Positions 1 to 9,656 are shown, counted from the first letter of the stretch. The stretch is DNA of 64,000 bases from Bradyrhizobium sp. SZCCT0148 (GCF_018129985.1 NZ_JAFCKT010000013.1:100822-164821), one strand, 5' to 3'. Made by a program: numbers and translations. The notes: generated by a model not told the origin, from the letters alone.

Positions 1-1
1 G

Positions 2-484
2 ATTGGAGCCCCCTGTGTTTTGGCACCGGAAGATCCAATGCCCCCGCACCGCCGTGTGGTCCAGGTCGGCGGAACCGCCCTGCGAATTCCGACCCAGGCG
101 TTTGTTGCAACGCTGGACGAGCTCCTGGCTCTTCGCGGAATAATCCTTCGCTATATCAATCTCGTGTTGTTTCAGACTTCCCAGGTGGGAGCCTGCAACT
201 CGCTGCACTCGGTCCGGCAGCGGCTTGGCCGTTGGCTTCTCGTCGCGGCCAACGCGATGGACTCGAACGATTTGCCGATCACGCATGCCGTGTTGGCTCA
301 ACTGCTCGGGATCCGCCGTGCCAGTGTTAGCGAGTGTCTCGAGACGTTCGAGCAGGCGGGCATCATCCGCAACACGCGAGCTGCAATAACTCTGATCGAC
401 CGGGCTCAGCTGCAGCATCTGGCATGTTCGTGCTCTGGATTGATACAGCGCGAGTACGATCGGCAAATCCGATCTCGCGCATAG
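2..484 (+). CDS. Crp/Fnr-family transcriptional regulator, C-terminal part (cut by window edge)
   Basis: The reading frame is open from base 2, so the N-terminal cyclic-nucleotide-binding-like domain lies outside the window. The visible part aligns by eye with the complete regulator at 19260-20060: both have a PHR...ALRIP segment, then an SxxACNxxHSxxQRLxRWLLVA dimerisation helix, then a helix-turn-helix with an RRAxV recognition-helix core. This is the usual Crp/Fnr C-terminal layout. The ORF caller's TTG at base 20 is not a real start, because coding similarity continues upstream of it. Target genes cannot be read from the sequence. Confidence 0.85.
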   Translation: MGAPCVLAPEDPMPPHRRVVQVGGTALRIPTQAFVATLDELLALRGIILRYINLVLFQTSQVGACNSLHSVRQRLGRWLLVAANAMDSNDLPITHAVLAQLLGIRRASVSECLETFEQAGIIRNTRAAITLIDRAQLQHLACSCSGLIQREYDRQIRSRA

Positions 485-589
485 ACTTGCTTTGCAGCCC
501 TTCGTTGCGCCCTTGCGGGTTGCGATGCAGTCCTCTGGAATTGCAACGAGGGCGGTCTTCGGGACGTTCTTCTCCGGAAAGGACAGATC

Positions 590-1272
590 ATGATCCCGAG
601 GTAGCATTCGCTTGTCTGGCCGTCGGAATCGTCTGCGCCATCCTGATCGCAATCGTCCTAATCAACCATCCGCAGCGCCTGTGGATCATGAACATCGTCT
701 GGCCAATTAACGGTCTGTTCGGTACCGTACTGACCTTGTTGCTGTACCACCGCTTCGGTCGCCTTGCTGCGCGCGATGCGAGCGAGCTCAAAAAGCGGTC
801 CAGCGTGAAAAAGGAAACGCCGTTTTCTTCATGGTCGCCAAAGGCGCCATGCACTGCGGAGCCGGATGCACCCTAGGTGACAGTCGCCGAAAGTCTCGTG
901 CTCGCGTTTCCGGCGATTGCGATCTGGGCTGGTTGGAAAACGTCGTTCTCTGAAAAGATGTTTGCAATCTGAGTGGTGGATTATCTGTTCGCATTCGTAC
1001 TCGAAGTGGCATTCCAGTACTTCACGATCAAGCCCATGCGACCTGTCGCCGAGAGGGTATCGTTCAGGCTATTAAAGCAGACACGCTCTCGCTCACGGCT
1101 TGGCAAGTCGGGATGTGCGCAGCTCGCTATCTTCCGGAGGGGCCTCGGGGTACGGCTGGAGCGGTCGATGCCGGAGTTTTGGTCATGATGCAGATCACGA
1201 TCATCGGGGATTTCTCACCAATATCCGGTGAACTGGTGGCTGATCTAGGCCGGCGTCAAGGAGCGGATGTAG
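590..1272 (+). pseudogene. Decayed DUF4396 membrane protein gene
   Basis: Fragments of one DUF4396 protein occur in the right order but in different frames. They are an N-terminal helix with HPQRLWIMNIVWP (about 670-715), HCGAGCTLGD (about 850-880), a helix ending SFSEKMFAI, DYLFAFVLEVAFQYFTIKPM (about 976-1038), IKADTLSLTAWQVGM (about 1071-1115), and YPVNWWLI then AGVKERM before the stop at 1270. Lesions seen: a frameshift just after the apparent start (ATG at 590, preceded by GGAAAGGACAG), shifts near 826, 878 and 1051, damage between about 1115 and 1170, and in-frame stops at 970, 1186 and 1246. The family is an integral membrane protein of unknown role with a conserved HCGxGCTLGD motif. 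Confidence 0.85.
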
Positions 1273-1428
1273 GACCTTGACGACCTCTACTTTCGTATAG
1301 GCGAGCACGGCCGCAATCTGGTCAGTGCCCTCGCGACGTGCTTGGCTAGAGCCCCCAAAAGAATACTCTGATCTTGCTCTTCCGAATGCGCAAACTGTCG
1401 GCCTGCGCAAGCTCATCGCGCTCGCCCC

Positions 1429-1454
1429 AACGCCAGCGCACGTCCGCTGGCGTT
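1429..1454. repeat. Perfect 10-bp inverted repeat (hairpin)
   Basis: AACGCCAGCG and CGCTGGCGTT are perfect inverted arms around a 6-base loop. It lies 35 bases past the stop of the minus-strand gene ending at 1490. It could be a transcription stop or mRNA-stabilising hairpin, but no T-run follows on either strand, so an intrinsic terminator is not supported. The rest of 1273-1489 shows nothing I recognise. Confidence 0.5.
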
Positions 1455-1489
1455 GAGCGCGCCGGGCACCTTGCCGTGAGATTGGCGTG

Positions 1490-2005
1490 TTACCACCGAT
1501 GATGCGCGCGGATTACGCCGTGATGATGATGGCGATGGGATCTTGGAGTCCAGCCGTAGCTATGACGCCATGGGTGTACCTGCCGGACCGTATATCCCCA
1601 CGGCCTCGGCGCGGACCAGCCGTAACTATAGCGCCAAGGACGCGGTCCCCAAGCGTAGGGCTGCGGGCCCCAACCATATCCGCCCCAGTAAGGCGTATAG
1701 GTGTATGCTGGATAGTATCCACCATAACCGTATGGGCGGTACGCATACCCGTAGCCGTCGTACGGCCGCTCATAATAGTAGGGGCCAGCAATGGCGGAGC
1801 CGATCAGCGCTCCCGCAAGTAATCCCGCGCCGATCCCCCAGCCGCCACGCCAGCGCACCTGCGTGACATTGTTCTGTCCCGCCGACGTAAGCTCCGGCGA
1901 GCGCGCCGCCGCGGAGAGCGCTGTCAATGGCGCGGCCTGTGTACTGCCGAGTGGAGAGATCGCGATCAGACCGGTGAGAGAAAGGGCAAGTGTGAGTCTC
2001 CGCAT
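1490..2005 (-). CDS. Exported glycine/tyrosine-rich protein with a glycine-zipper-like helix
   Basis: 171 residues. An N-terminal signal peptide (about 1-24, ending TQA-A) is followed by a glycine-rich hydrophobic stretch (about 54-74, GGWGIGAGLLAGALIGSAIA) of glycine-zipper type. The remaining ~95 residues are very rich in Y, G, P and W, and the end is His-rich (HRHHHHG). Small exported proteins of this composition are common in Bradyrhizobium and usually unnamed. An envelope or surface location is inferred from the signal peptide. The His-rich tail might bind metal, but that is speculation. The gene stands alone. Confidence 0.75.
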   Translation of the reverse strand: MRRLTLALSLTGLIAISPLGSTQAAPLTALSAAARSPELTSAGQNNVTQVRWRGGWGIGAGLLAGALIGSAIAGPYYYERPYDGYGYAYRPYGYGGYYPAYTYTPYWGGYGWGPQPYAWGPRPWRYSYGWSAPRPWGYTVRQVHPWRHSYGWTPRSHRHHHHGVIRAHHRW

Positions 2006-2137
2006 CAGTGGCTCCTGTGATTTCAGAGTGCGGTCTCAACCTCAGCCTTCGATCTTGGTTTCCAGAGTCAATAGCTGCGGACACTATGTCGCGCCGATCG
2101 TCGATGGCAGACTGACGAGTGTACGACACCGTACCAA

Positions 2138-3214
2138 CTACAATGACTTTCGCTCGGTTTGAACGTGCTCTTGGTCAGAGACCTGCTTACTCTCACGCTC
2201 CAGGAAGGCCTCGACATAGATTATGCGGACAGCAACAAGCAGAATGGCCATCAAAGGGGTGGCCACGATCAATCCGATCAGACCAAAAAGCGTCCCCAAA
2301 ACGGTCTGAGAAAGTATCGTGAGGGCCGGCGGGAGTGAGATCGTTCTTTTCTGAATCCATGGTGAGATGACATTTCCCTCGATGAGCTGGATCGACAAGA
2401 ACAATAAAGCGACCCATGCCGCTAAGGTAGGAGACTGAGCCAGGGCGACGAGGATCGCCGGTACGGCGCCAGCGAGCGCCCCGATGTATGGCACGAAGTT
2501 CAGCAGCCCAGCGAGCAGAGCCAATGAAAGTGCCAAAGGCGAGCCGATAAGAAAAAGACCCAAGCCAAGAAGAAGCCCTACGATGACCATGTCGATGAAT
2601 TGCCCGAGAAACCAGAGCCTGAGCGTAGAACCAAGCTCCCGAGCAACTTCCCGCCCGTGAGGCCGCCAAGCCACAGGAAGCAGACGCAGCGCGCCTTCGA
2701 GGTACAATTGCGGCGATGCAGCCAGGAATATTGCCGTCGCCCCCACAACGACAAGAGTGCCGCCGATACCGAGAACCGAGCCGATGACACCCGGGACGTA
2801 GCCAGTCAGGCCGGCTCGCAGAGATTTTCCGGCTATTTGTAGCTGTTGAGCGAATACCGAGCCCCATGAGCTATCTTCCAGCTCCCTCCATACTCTCTCC
2901 AACTGGGTTCTCAGTTGCTGGCCGATTTCGTCGGCCTGGGCGAAAATAACGCTCCCGCGCCACCAGAGCAGCGCACCGAGAACGAGAGAAGTGATGATGA
3001 TGACACAAAGCAGGGAGGTGTAATGACCCAGGCGAAATACGCGCTGCACCGCGTTGCTTGCCCCGCGCAAAACGCAAGCAATGACTACGGCACTGAACGT
3101 GAGCAAGAGAATGTCACGGAGCAACCAGATTGACGCGGCGAGAAAGAGGCCGATCGCGCTTACTCGGAGAGTGCGCTCTATATGGCGGACGTGAGCGGTC
3201 AACTTGTCTTCCAA
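2138..3214 (-). CDS. AI-2E family transporter (PerM/YdiK/TqsA-type permease)
   Basis: About 358 residues with the hydrophobic pattern of the AI-2E/DUF20 family. Paired helices follow the N-terminal amphipathic segment (SAIGLFLAASIWLL...). A cytoplasmic-like middle contains QTQLERVWRELED-type helices, and the C-terminal helices include LALLAGLLNFVPYIGALAG and the conserved IQLIEGNVISPWIQ region. Members export or exchange small solutes or ions; the substrate here is unknown. I chose the TTG at 3214 because AAGGAG lies 6 bases upstream. A GTG at 3307 would add 31 unrelated-looking residues. A decayed second copy of the family lies at 9771-10050. Confidence 0.8.
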   Translation of the reverse strand: MEDKLTAHVRHIERTLRVSAIGLFLAASIWLLRDILLLTFSAVVIACVLRGASNAVQRVFRLGHYTSLLCVIIITSLVLGALLWWRGSVIFAQADEIGQQLRTQLERVWRELEDSSWGSVFAQQLQIAGKSLRAGLTGYVPGVIGSVLGIGGTLVVVGATAIFLAASPQLYLEGALRLLPVAWRPHGREVARELGSTLRLWFLGQFIDMVIVGLLLGLGLFLIGSPLALSLALLAGLLNFVPYIGALAGAVPAILVALAQSPTLAAWVALLFLSIQLIEGNVISPWIQKRTISLPPALTILSQTVLGTLFGLIGLIVATPLMAILLVAVRIIYVEAFLERESKQVSDQEHVQTERKSL

Positions 3215-3585
3215 TTGCTCTCCTTCATTGCGTTGGTTCCGGTCCAAACTCGGCCTTTCCTTGGTGCAGAGGCGAGGAGTCGAAATATTTACGAAAGCCG
3301 GTGCCACCTTCAGATTGAGCGGGCAACCGGTCTAGACGACGCGAGGCTTCATCATATAACTCCGTGTCTCCCTCACTTGCTTGCCGTGACGCAAAACTTG
3401 GCGCCCCAGGACCGGCTGGGGGCGCATAGAAGGATCACGACTGCGCGTCGAAATGGCTGATAGGGTTATAAGGAGAGCGCATGAGGCGTGTTCCAATCTC
3501 ATGCACGCCATCGAAAAAGATGCAGTCTCTCCAGAAACAATCCCTCGGCCCGCACGGTTAAGGTGATTGGCCAGGAGGATGTGCC

Positions 3586-4029
3586 ATGCGTAATTCAGCA
3601 ACAGCGACCGTTCTGTTCCTCTCCTCTTTACTCGTCTCCGGCTTCGCCCTTGCTCAACAACCCGAGACTGCACCGGGCTCCAACGAGACCCAGGCCACTC
3701 CCGTTCAGCCGGACCGTGCGCCGCAGCAGTCCGATCAGGCGCGCGAAACGGAGCGTAAGAGTGCCGAAGACACACGCGTCAAGCGAGACTGGACCACGCA
3801 GCGCGATGAGGATCGCACGGGCATGGACCGCATGCGGCGTCAGCAGCATATGGGACGCATGATGGAAGATACTGACCATCGCACCACAGGCGGCAATTGG
3901 CGGATGCAGCGCGATGATGAAGATATGGACCGACGCTCGCGATACCGCGATGAGGATCGGCCGCGCCGACGCGTCAAGATCTGCTTTGAATATGAAAACG
4001 GCGACGAATTTTGTCGTTACCGCGACTGA
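3586..4029 (+). CDS. Small exported charged protein of unknown function
   Basis: 147 residues. The signal peptide is about residues 1-23 (hydrophobic core TVLFLSSLLVSGFALA, cleavage after AQA-like LAQ). After it the protein is hydrophilic and rich in E, R, D, Q, T and M, with repeated DED/RDD clusters, and ends in a basic patch (RPRRRVKICFEYENGDEFCRYRD) holding two cysteines. AGGAGG sits 8 bases before the ATG. No domain is recognised. It is probably periplasmic. The 293 bases after it (4030-4322) hold no convincing gene. Confidence 0.65.
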   Translation: MRNSATATVLFLSSLLVSGFALAQQPETAPGSNETQATPVQPDRAPQQSDQARETERKSAEDTRVKRDWTTQRDEDRTGMDRMRRQQHMGRMMEDTDHRTTGGNWRMQRDDEDMDRRSRYRDEDRPRRRVKICFEYENGDEFCRYRD

Positions 4030-4322
4030 GTTGACGCCTTAATCTTCCGGATGGTCGTCGCTCCCGCGCTGCGGAGCATCCCGACCGGCGCCGTTGGGCG
4101 TTCGCCAGTTGATGACGGAGGAATCCGCCCGACTGTCGAAGAGTCGGCGCGTGTCGCCGCTCCTGCGCGGCCCCGGATATCAATCGGCGTGTTCCCGCAG
4201 TGCTGGCCCGGCTGGGAGCCGCGGGAGCAAGACGCTTCCGGCGATTGATCAGAAGATGGATCGGCACGTCCGGCGCCGTCTTGCGCAACGATGGAACGGT
4301 TGTCTATCTTGAGGAGCCGCGA

Positions 4323-6704
4323 TTATGAATTGGGCAACGCGTAGGCAATGATGGAATCACCGGCTTCGGTGCCCGTCGAGCCATGGCCGCCGGCCACCAC
4401 CACCACGAACTGACGCCCGCTCTTTTCCGACCAATAGGTCATGGGCGTGGCTTGCCCGCCGGCCGGCAAGCGGCTTTCCCACAGTTTCTTTCCGTTCGTG
4501 ACGTCATACGCTCTGGCAAAATAGTCCAGCGATCCGCTGAGAAAAGCCACGCCGCCCTTGGTGACCATTGGGCCGCCAATGCCGGGAACGCCCATTTCGA
4601 AAGGCAGGGGGATCGGCGAAAGGTCCCGGACCGTTCCGTTGACATGACGATAAGATGTTTTGCCAGTCGTAAGGTCGGCGCCGGCGACGTAACCCCACGG
4701 CGGAGCCTGACATGGCAGCCCGATCGGAGAGAGGAACGCCCCCATTTTGGCGGCATAGGGCGCTCCGAAATTCTCGTTGAATGGCGCTTCATCCGGTTTG
4801 CTGACGATGCGGCTGGTGGCGTCGGTGCGCGCTTTCAGGGTCGACGTGAAGGCCAGGTAGACCGGCATCGCGAATACGACCTGCCGCTCCGGATCGATCG
4901 CGACACCGCCCCAGTTGAACGTTCCGAAATTTCCAGGATAGACGATCGAGCCCTTGAGGGACGGTGGAGTATAGCGTCCTTCATAGCGCATGGAGCGAAA
5001 GGCGATGCGGCACGCTAGTTGGTCGAACGGCGAGAGCCCCCACATCGAGGCTTCCGTCAGCGGCGTCGGGTTGAACGACAAAGTGGAGACGGGCTGAGTC
5101 GGTGCGGTGACATCGCCAGCAACGGCACCTTGGGGCGCGGGCACTTCCCTAACCGGCAGCAATGGTTTTCCGGTGCGGCGATCGAGCACGAAAAGCCCGC
5201 CCTGCTTGGTGGTTTCGACCAACGCGGGAACGGTGCTACCGGCGATGGTCAGGTCCAGCAAAGCGGGCTGGGCGGGGACGTCCATGTCCCAGAGGTCATG
5301 ATGTGTGCTTTGGAAAACCCACGCGACCGCTCCGGTCTCAGCGTTCAGTGCAACGACCGAAGATGAATAGGTCTCAACGTTCTTGTCGCGGTTCCCGCCG
5401 AACTGATCGGGCGGCTGATTTCCCATCGGAATATAGATCAGGCCGAGTGCGGAATCGTAGCTGGATATGCTCCAGCTATTCGGGGAGTTAGCGGAATATG
5501 TCTGATCCGGTGCGATGGGAGCTGTTTCCGTCGGTTTCCTGCTGTCCCAGTTCCAGATCAGCTTGCCAGAATTGACATCGAAGGCGCGGATCACGCCGGA
5601 GGGCTCGGCCGTCGACACATTGTCGTTGACCGCGCCGCCGACGATGATCAGGCTTTTGGCGATGATCGGCGGGGATGTGGAATAATACGATCCGGTCTTC
5701 ACGTTGGGCATGTTTTGCCACAGATTCACGAAGCCATCTGGGCCGCCGAACCCGGGGCAGACCTTGCCAGTCTCTGCGCTCAGCGCGATCAGCCGTCCGT
5801 CCACGGTCGGGAGGAACAGGCGCTTGACGCAATCTGCCGAAGCCGTGGCATTCGCTGACGCCGTCGCGTCTGGCGCCGTGCCGTCGTAATAGGACAGGCC
5901 CCGGCAGGTGAGGTGCTGTGTGCTCTGGTACGGAGGTTCAGCGACTTTCGGATCGTATCGCCACTTCTGTTCGCCGGTTTCCGCGTTGAGCGCGAAGACG
6001 AGATCGTGGGGAGTACAGAGATACACAGAGTCGCCAATCTTGAGCGGTGTGACTTCGTATGTCGTCTCGATCGGGTCCTTCTTGCCGCGCATGTCACCGG
6101 TATGAAAAGTCCACGCGACCTTCAATTTTCCCACGTTCTGCGCCGTGATCTGATCGAGCGTCGAGTAATGCTGCCCGGCCTGGCTTCCGCCATAGGCGGC
6201 CCAGTCCGTTCCAGCCGCCGGTCCCAGCCCGTCATGATCAGTCGCGCTTCTTTCCGGCAGATTCCCAGCCAGATCGTGCGACGGCGTGAAGACAGCGAGC
6301 AGAGCGATCGCCACGCTGACGGCGAGCGAGGCAGCAAGAGCGGCTCGGCCCGATTTGAAGAAGGAGCCGAGGGGCCGGGTTCGAGCCGATCGCGGGAGCC
6401 ACGGCAACATCAGGATAAGTCCGAACAGGAAGATGAAATCCCCGCGCGGCGCGAGCTGCCACCAGTCCAGCCCGACTTCGACCAGGGCCCAAACCATGGT
6501 GAGCAACAGAAGCGCGGCGTAAACCCAAAATGCCAACGGATTGCGGGCCATGATGAGAGCCGCGACCGCGATCAGGGCCACCCCTTGTGCGAGATAAGAA
6601 TACGAACCGCCCAGCGTGACCAGCCAGAGACCCCCGACGCCAAGCCAAAGACCGGTCAAGGCAAAAAGAGTGGAAAGGGCGATACGGATGGCGCGGCTGG
6701 ACAT
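4323..6704 (-). CDS. gcd: Membrane-bound PQQ-dependent glucose (aldose) dehydrogenase
   Basis: 793 residues from the chosen start, matching the usual ~790-800 for Gcd. The N-terminal ~145 residues form about five membrane helices that anchor the enzyme and hold ubiquinone. The rest is a periplasmic eight-bladed PQQ propeller, with TDWAAYGGSQAGQHYSTLDQI at its entry, LNAETG-type blade repeats, NWGGVAIDPE and VAGGHGSTGTEAGDSIIAYALP at the end. Known reaction: D-glucose to gluconolactone in the periplasm, with electrons passed to quinone. A longer reading to 6935 exists, but its first 77 residues are translated repeat DNA. No pqq biosynthesis gene is in the window. Confidence 0.92.
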   Translation of the reverse strand: MSSRAIRIALSTLFALTGLWLGVGGLWLVTLGGSYSYLAQGVALIAVAALIMARNPLAFWVYAALLLLTMVWALVEVGLDWWQLAPRGDFIFLFGLILMLPWLPRSARTRPLGSFFKSGRAALAASLAVSVAIALLAVFTPSHDLAGNLPERSATDHDGLGPAAGTDWAAYGGSQAGQHYSTLDQITAQNVGKLKVAWTFHTGDMRGKKDPIETTYEVTPLKIGDSVYLCTPHDLVFALNAETGEQKWRYDPKVAEPPYQSTQHLTCRGLSYYDGTAPDATASANATASADCVKRLFLPTVDGRLIALSAETGKVCPGFGGPDGFVNLWQNMPNVKTGSYYSTSPPIIAKSLIIVGGAVNDNVSTAEPSGVIRAFDVNSGKLIWNWDSRKPTETAPIAPDQTYSANSPNSWSISSYDSALGLIYIPMGNQPPDQFGGNRDKNVETYSSSVVALNAETGAVAWVFQSTHHDLWDMDVPAQPALLDLTIAGSTVPALVETTKQGGLFVLDRRTGKPLLPVREVPAPQGAVAGDVTAPTQPVSTLSFNPTPLTEASMWGLSPFDQLACRIAFRSMRYEGRYTPPSLKGSIVYPGNFGTFNWGGVAIDPERQVVFAMPVYLAFTSTLKARTDATSRIVSKPDEAPFNENFGAPYAAKMGAFLSPIGLPCQAPPWGYVAGADLTTGKTSYRHVNGTVRDLSPIPLPFEMGVPGIGGPMVTKGGVAFLSGSLDYFARAYDVTNGKKLWESRLPAGGQATPMTYWSEKSGRQFVVVVAGGHGSTGTEAGDSIIAYALPNS

Positions 6705-7132
6705 GCAGATTCCGAAACGTTGTGGGACGGGCGAATGATCTCGCGCAACAGTCCCGATGGCATAAAACGGCGCGCAACGAGGCGTGTTCCAATGACTGTC
6801 AGGTCCATTAGTTGTGGGAGGCCGAAGTTTAGTTGTGGGAGGCCGAAGTTGTGGGAGGCCGGCCCCCTCGTCATGAGAAGTTCTGCGCATGCGGCTACCC
6901 GCGAGCGGCCATCTGCAGCCGAAGATGACTGACACCTGCCAGCCGATGACTTGCAGACCTTAGACATTACCGATTTGAAAGCTTCTGAGGTTGAACCCTA
7001 TCGAGGACCAAGGGTTATCCGGCAACGCCGTAGCCAAGAATCGGTCGCGTGCTCTCCACATGTGCCGGTGCAATGTCGTCGCTTGTGAGCGGACAAAGAA
7101 CGAAGATTTCACAAGCTGATTGAAGGTACGAT
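6705..7132. other. Divergent intergenic region between gcd and the cation antiporter
   Basis: A 428-base non-coding stretch carrying the promoters of two divergent genes. The only structure I can define is the tandem repeat at 6808-6861. No tRNA, riboswitch or small gene is evident. Confidence 0.5.
6808..6861. repeat. Short tandem repeats upstream of gcd
   Basis: The core GTTGTGGGAGGCCGAAG occurs at 6811 and again 21 bases later at 6832. A third, shortened copy (GTTGTGGGAGGCCG) begins 16 bases further on at 6848. The array lies about 105-160 bases upstream of the gcd start codon. It may be an iterated regulator site or a replication-slippage product; the sequence alone does not decide. Confidence 0.7.
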
Positions 7133-8209
7133 GTGAAGACGGTGGTTCTGTCCTTCCTGCTCCTTTGCGTCCCCATATCCCTCGGGCTGAAGTATCTTGT
7201 CGGCGCACCTTCGGTGTGGATTTTCATCGCGGCCGTTATGGCCGTCGCGGTCCTTGCCGAATGGATCCGTCGCGCCACAGAACAGCTCGCAGAGCGCGTT
7301 GGACCGGCGATAGGCGGTTTGCTGACCGTCAGCTTCGGCAGTATCGCAGAGCTCGTGCTGGCGCTCTTCGTGCTTGCCAGTGGCGAAACGGCTGTGGTTC
7401 AGGCGCAGATCACTGGATCCATCATCGGTACAAGTCTTTTCGGTTTGGGGCTGGCCATCGTGATCGGGGGCGCGACGCGAGAGCGGCAGAGTTTCAATCC
7501 CAGGAGAGCGGGGCTGCTCTCCACGTTGCTCATCCTGGTCGTCATCGCGATGCTGCTTCCCGCCGTGTTCAATTATACTGGCCAGATCGCCGGTCACGGC
7601 CGGGAGCTCCGCGTTACCGACGAGGAGCTTAGCCTCAGCGTTTCGGCCGTCCTGCTATCGCTGTATATGGCAAACCTAATCTACACGCTAATCACACATC
7701 GGGATGTGTTCTCAGCCGAGACGTCTCCCGGCAAGGCCGACTGGAGTCTCATGCGCTCTCTCGCGGTCATCATTGCCGCGACAGTTGCGATCGCGTTTGA
7801 AGCCGAACTGGTATCCGGATCGCTGAGCGAGACTGCTGCCAAACTGCAGCTCTCGCCCCTCTTTCTAGGTGTCATTGTGCTTGGCTTGGTCGGAACAGTT
7901 GCCGATCTGTTCGCCGCGGCCTGGTTTGCACATAAGGACAAGATGGGCCTGGTTCTCAGTATCTGCGTTGGTTCGGCGATTCAGGTGGCGTTGGTCGTAG
8001 CACCACTCCTCGTGATCATTTCGTGGTTCATGGGTCATCCGTTGAGCCTCGTGTTTTCCAACCCACTGTATCTCTTCGCCATCGCGGGCACGGCTCTAAT
8101 CGTCAACGCGATCGCCCGAGATGGGGAAACGACCTGGTTTGAAGGCCTGCTGCTTCTCGGGGTCTATGTTCTGTTCGGGTTGTCCTTCTTCTTCACCGGG
8201 CCCGCTTAG
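7133..8209 (+). CDS. Calcium/cation:proton antiporter, CAX (CaCA) family
   Basis: 358 residues with about eleven hydrophobic segments. The two acidic alpha-repeat motifs of the Ca2+:cation antiporter superfamily are present: GGLLTVSFGSIAELVLALFV (about 62-81) and, in the second half, LGLVGTVADLFAAAWFAHKD with SICVGSAIQVALVVAPLLVI. The family exchanges Ca2+ (or other cations) for protons across the inner membrane. The second alpha-repeat has VGTVADLF where most members keep an acidic GNxxE-type core, so the ion preference is uncertain. Start is GTG, with AAGG about 10 bases upstream. It converges with the DUF2254 gene. Confidence 0.85.
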   Translation: MKTVVLSFLLLCVPISLGLKYLVGAPSVWIFIAAVMAVAVLAEWIRRATEQLAERVGPAIGGLLTVSFGSIAELVLALFVLASGETAVVQAQITGSIIGTSLFGLGLAIVIGGATRERQSFNPRRAGLLSTLLILVVIAMLLPAVFNYTGQIAGHGRELRVTDEELSLSVSAVLLSLYMANLIYTLITHRDVFSAETSPGKADWSLMRSLAVIIAATVAIAFEAELVSGSLSETAAKLQLSPLFLGVIVLGLVGTVADLFAAAWFAHKDKMGLVLSICVGSAIQVALVVAPLLVIISWFMGHPLSLVFSNPLYLFAIAGTALIVNAIARDGETTWFEGLLLLGVYVLFGLSFFFTGPA

Positions 8210-8213
8210 CAGG

Positions 8214-9656
8214 TCACGGCGTTCGGCTCGACCGTGAATTAAGCTGGCCGATGCTCGCCGCCAGCTTGTCCCGAGCCAGCGCAATCGCCCCTGCACATTC
8301 AGGGGGGCCAGACATGCTCAGGGCGTCGACGAGGATTGACAGCGATGCTGCCAGCTCACGGGTCAAAATGTGGTCGCCCAACCCGGACAGCGAGCGCATG
8401 AGGCAATCCTCGGACTGACGTTGCAGGTCCAGCGGCAGGCGCGGATACAGGCTGGCAAACGTTCGATAAATCTGCGCGGCGCTCTGATGCTGCATCGACT
8501 CCGATGCGACGACAATCAGCGACTCGAACGCCTCCATCAGTCGTACCGGGAGATTGTCAACGTAGACCACGCCCCCAACCGTGCCGGAATCGACCTCGAC
8601 CGTTGCCCCGAAGGAGACGTCCGTTGCGAGCCAGCGTGCCGCCAAGTCGCGCAGGTTCCAGATGGTCAACAGTCCCGGGTCCGGATTGGACTTCGCTGTC
8701 GAGATCGACGTCCACCCGATCGTCATGAGCTGTTCGATGCCAAACACGGCATCGGAGTCAAGATCGCGTTGCGCTTCGAGCATGATCGCCTCTCCGACGG
8801 TCGCCTTCAATTTCGAGGAGGTCGGCTGCGACGCTCTGATCTCCGCGATCGGATCGCCGAATGCGACGTATTCGCCGATCGAGACCAGGATGACGATTTC
8901 CACATCGGCTGGCAGGGCGTCGTCGATTGCAGCGACATCAATTCGCGTCAGGAAGCCGCTGCGCGTGGTATTCAGGCGTTCCGTTATAAGGCCCGGGTTC
9001 TGCGGCGACCGCCGCGTAGCGCGGAGCAGATCGTGCTGACGTTCGCGCGCAAGGAGGGTGTGATCATGGATCGATTTGATAATAACGACCGGACGCATCT
9101 GATTGATGGTCGTGTAGGTCAAAAGGATCAGCATGTAGAGAGCCACGACCGTCAGCAGGCCAGCCAGGGCCACACCATAAATCGGCTGGTGGCGCGGTTC
9201 AATGCTGGCCAGAACGATCAGTGCATAAAGCGCCAGACCGATGAAGAAGCCGAAATAGAGCTGATTGGTCCGGCGACGTAGAAACTGGTCGAAAACGAGG
9301 CTGGTCAGGGAGGCCGCGCCTTGTTGCACCGCGATGAGCAACAACGACAGCGTGATCGACGTTACCGTTATAATACTCGACGCGATGACGCCAAGAAAAT
9401 TGCGCGCGCCCTGCGCATCGCTGAACAGTCCGCCCCAAATCTGTTGTGCATCATTGCTGCTGTTCGATAGGCGGCCCCGATCCAGTACGAAGGTGAGTAG
9501 AGCAAGCAACAGAAAACCGGCGATGACCAGCGTTGGTATCGTCAGAAATTCAAGAAACGCCCGACGGGTGGTTTCGAATGCGGAGCGCAGCGAGCCGGCC
9601 AGCCGAACCAGCGTGCCGGTGAGGGGAGATCTGTCCTCGTGGTGATCTGGCATCAT
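8214..9656 (-). CDS. DUF2254 membrane protein
   Basis: About 480 residues. Hydrophobic segments lie near 35-55 (LEFLTIPTLVIAGFLLLALLTFV) and around 80-190, with AIQVQQGAAS-like TSITLSLLLIAVQQGAASLTSLVF, FGFFIGLALYALIVLASI and VALAGLLTVVALYMLILLTYTT. A soluble C-terminal half follows, with ERQHDLLRATRRS and YVDNLPVRL. This matches the DUF2254 family, inner-membrane proteins without assigned function. Two adjacent ATGs (9656, 9653) are possible starts. The open frame continues upstream, but that part is a remnant of a different gene (AI-2E family) and should not be merged. Confidence 0.85.
   Translation of the reverse strand: MMPDHHEDRSPLTGTLVRLAGSLRSAFETTRRAFLEFLTIPTLVIAGFLLLALLTFVLDRGRLSNSSNDAQQIWGGLFSDAQGARNFLGVIASSIITVTSITLSLLLIAVQQGAASLTSLVFDQFLRRRTNQLYFGFFIGLALYALIVLASIEPRHQPIYGVALAGLLTVVALYMLILLTYTTINQMRPVVIIKSIHDHTLLARERQHDLLRATRRSPQNPGLITERLNTTRSGFLTRIDVAAIDDALPADVEIVILVSIGEYVAFGDPIAEIRASQPTSSKLKATVGEAIMLEAQRDLDSDAVFGIEQLMTIGWTSISTAKSNPDPGLLTIWNLRDLAARWLATDVSFGATVEVDSGTVGGVVYVDNLPVRLMEAFESLIVVASESMQHQSAAQIYRTFASLYPRLPLDLQRQSEDCLMRSLSGLGDHILTRELAASLSILVDALSMSGPPECAGAIALARDKLAASIGQLNSRSSRTP

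Noticed and set aside
4323..6935. 870-residue version of the glucose dehydrogenase
   Set aside because: The first 77 residues are translated from the upstream tandem repeat region and lack similarity to Gcd; the ATG at 6704 gives the usual length and membrane start.
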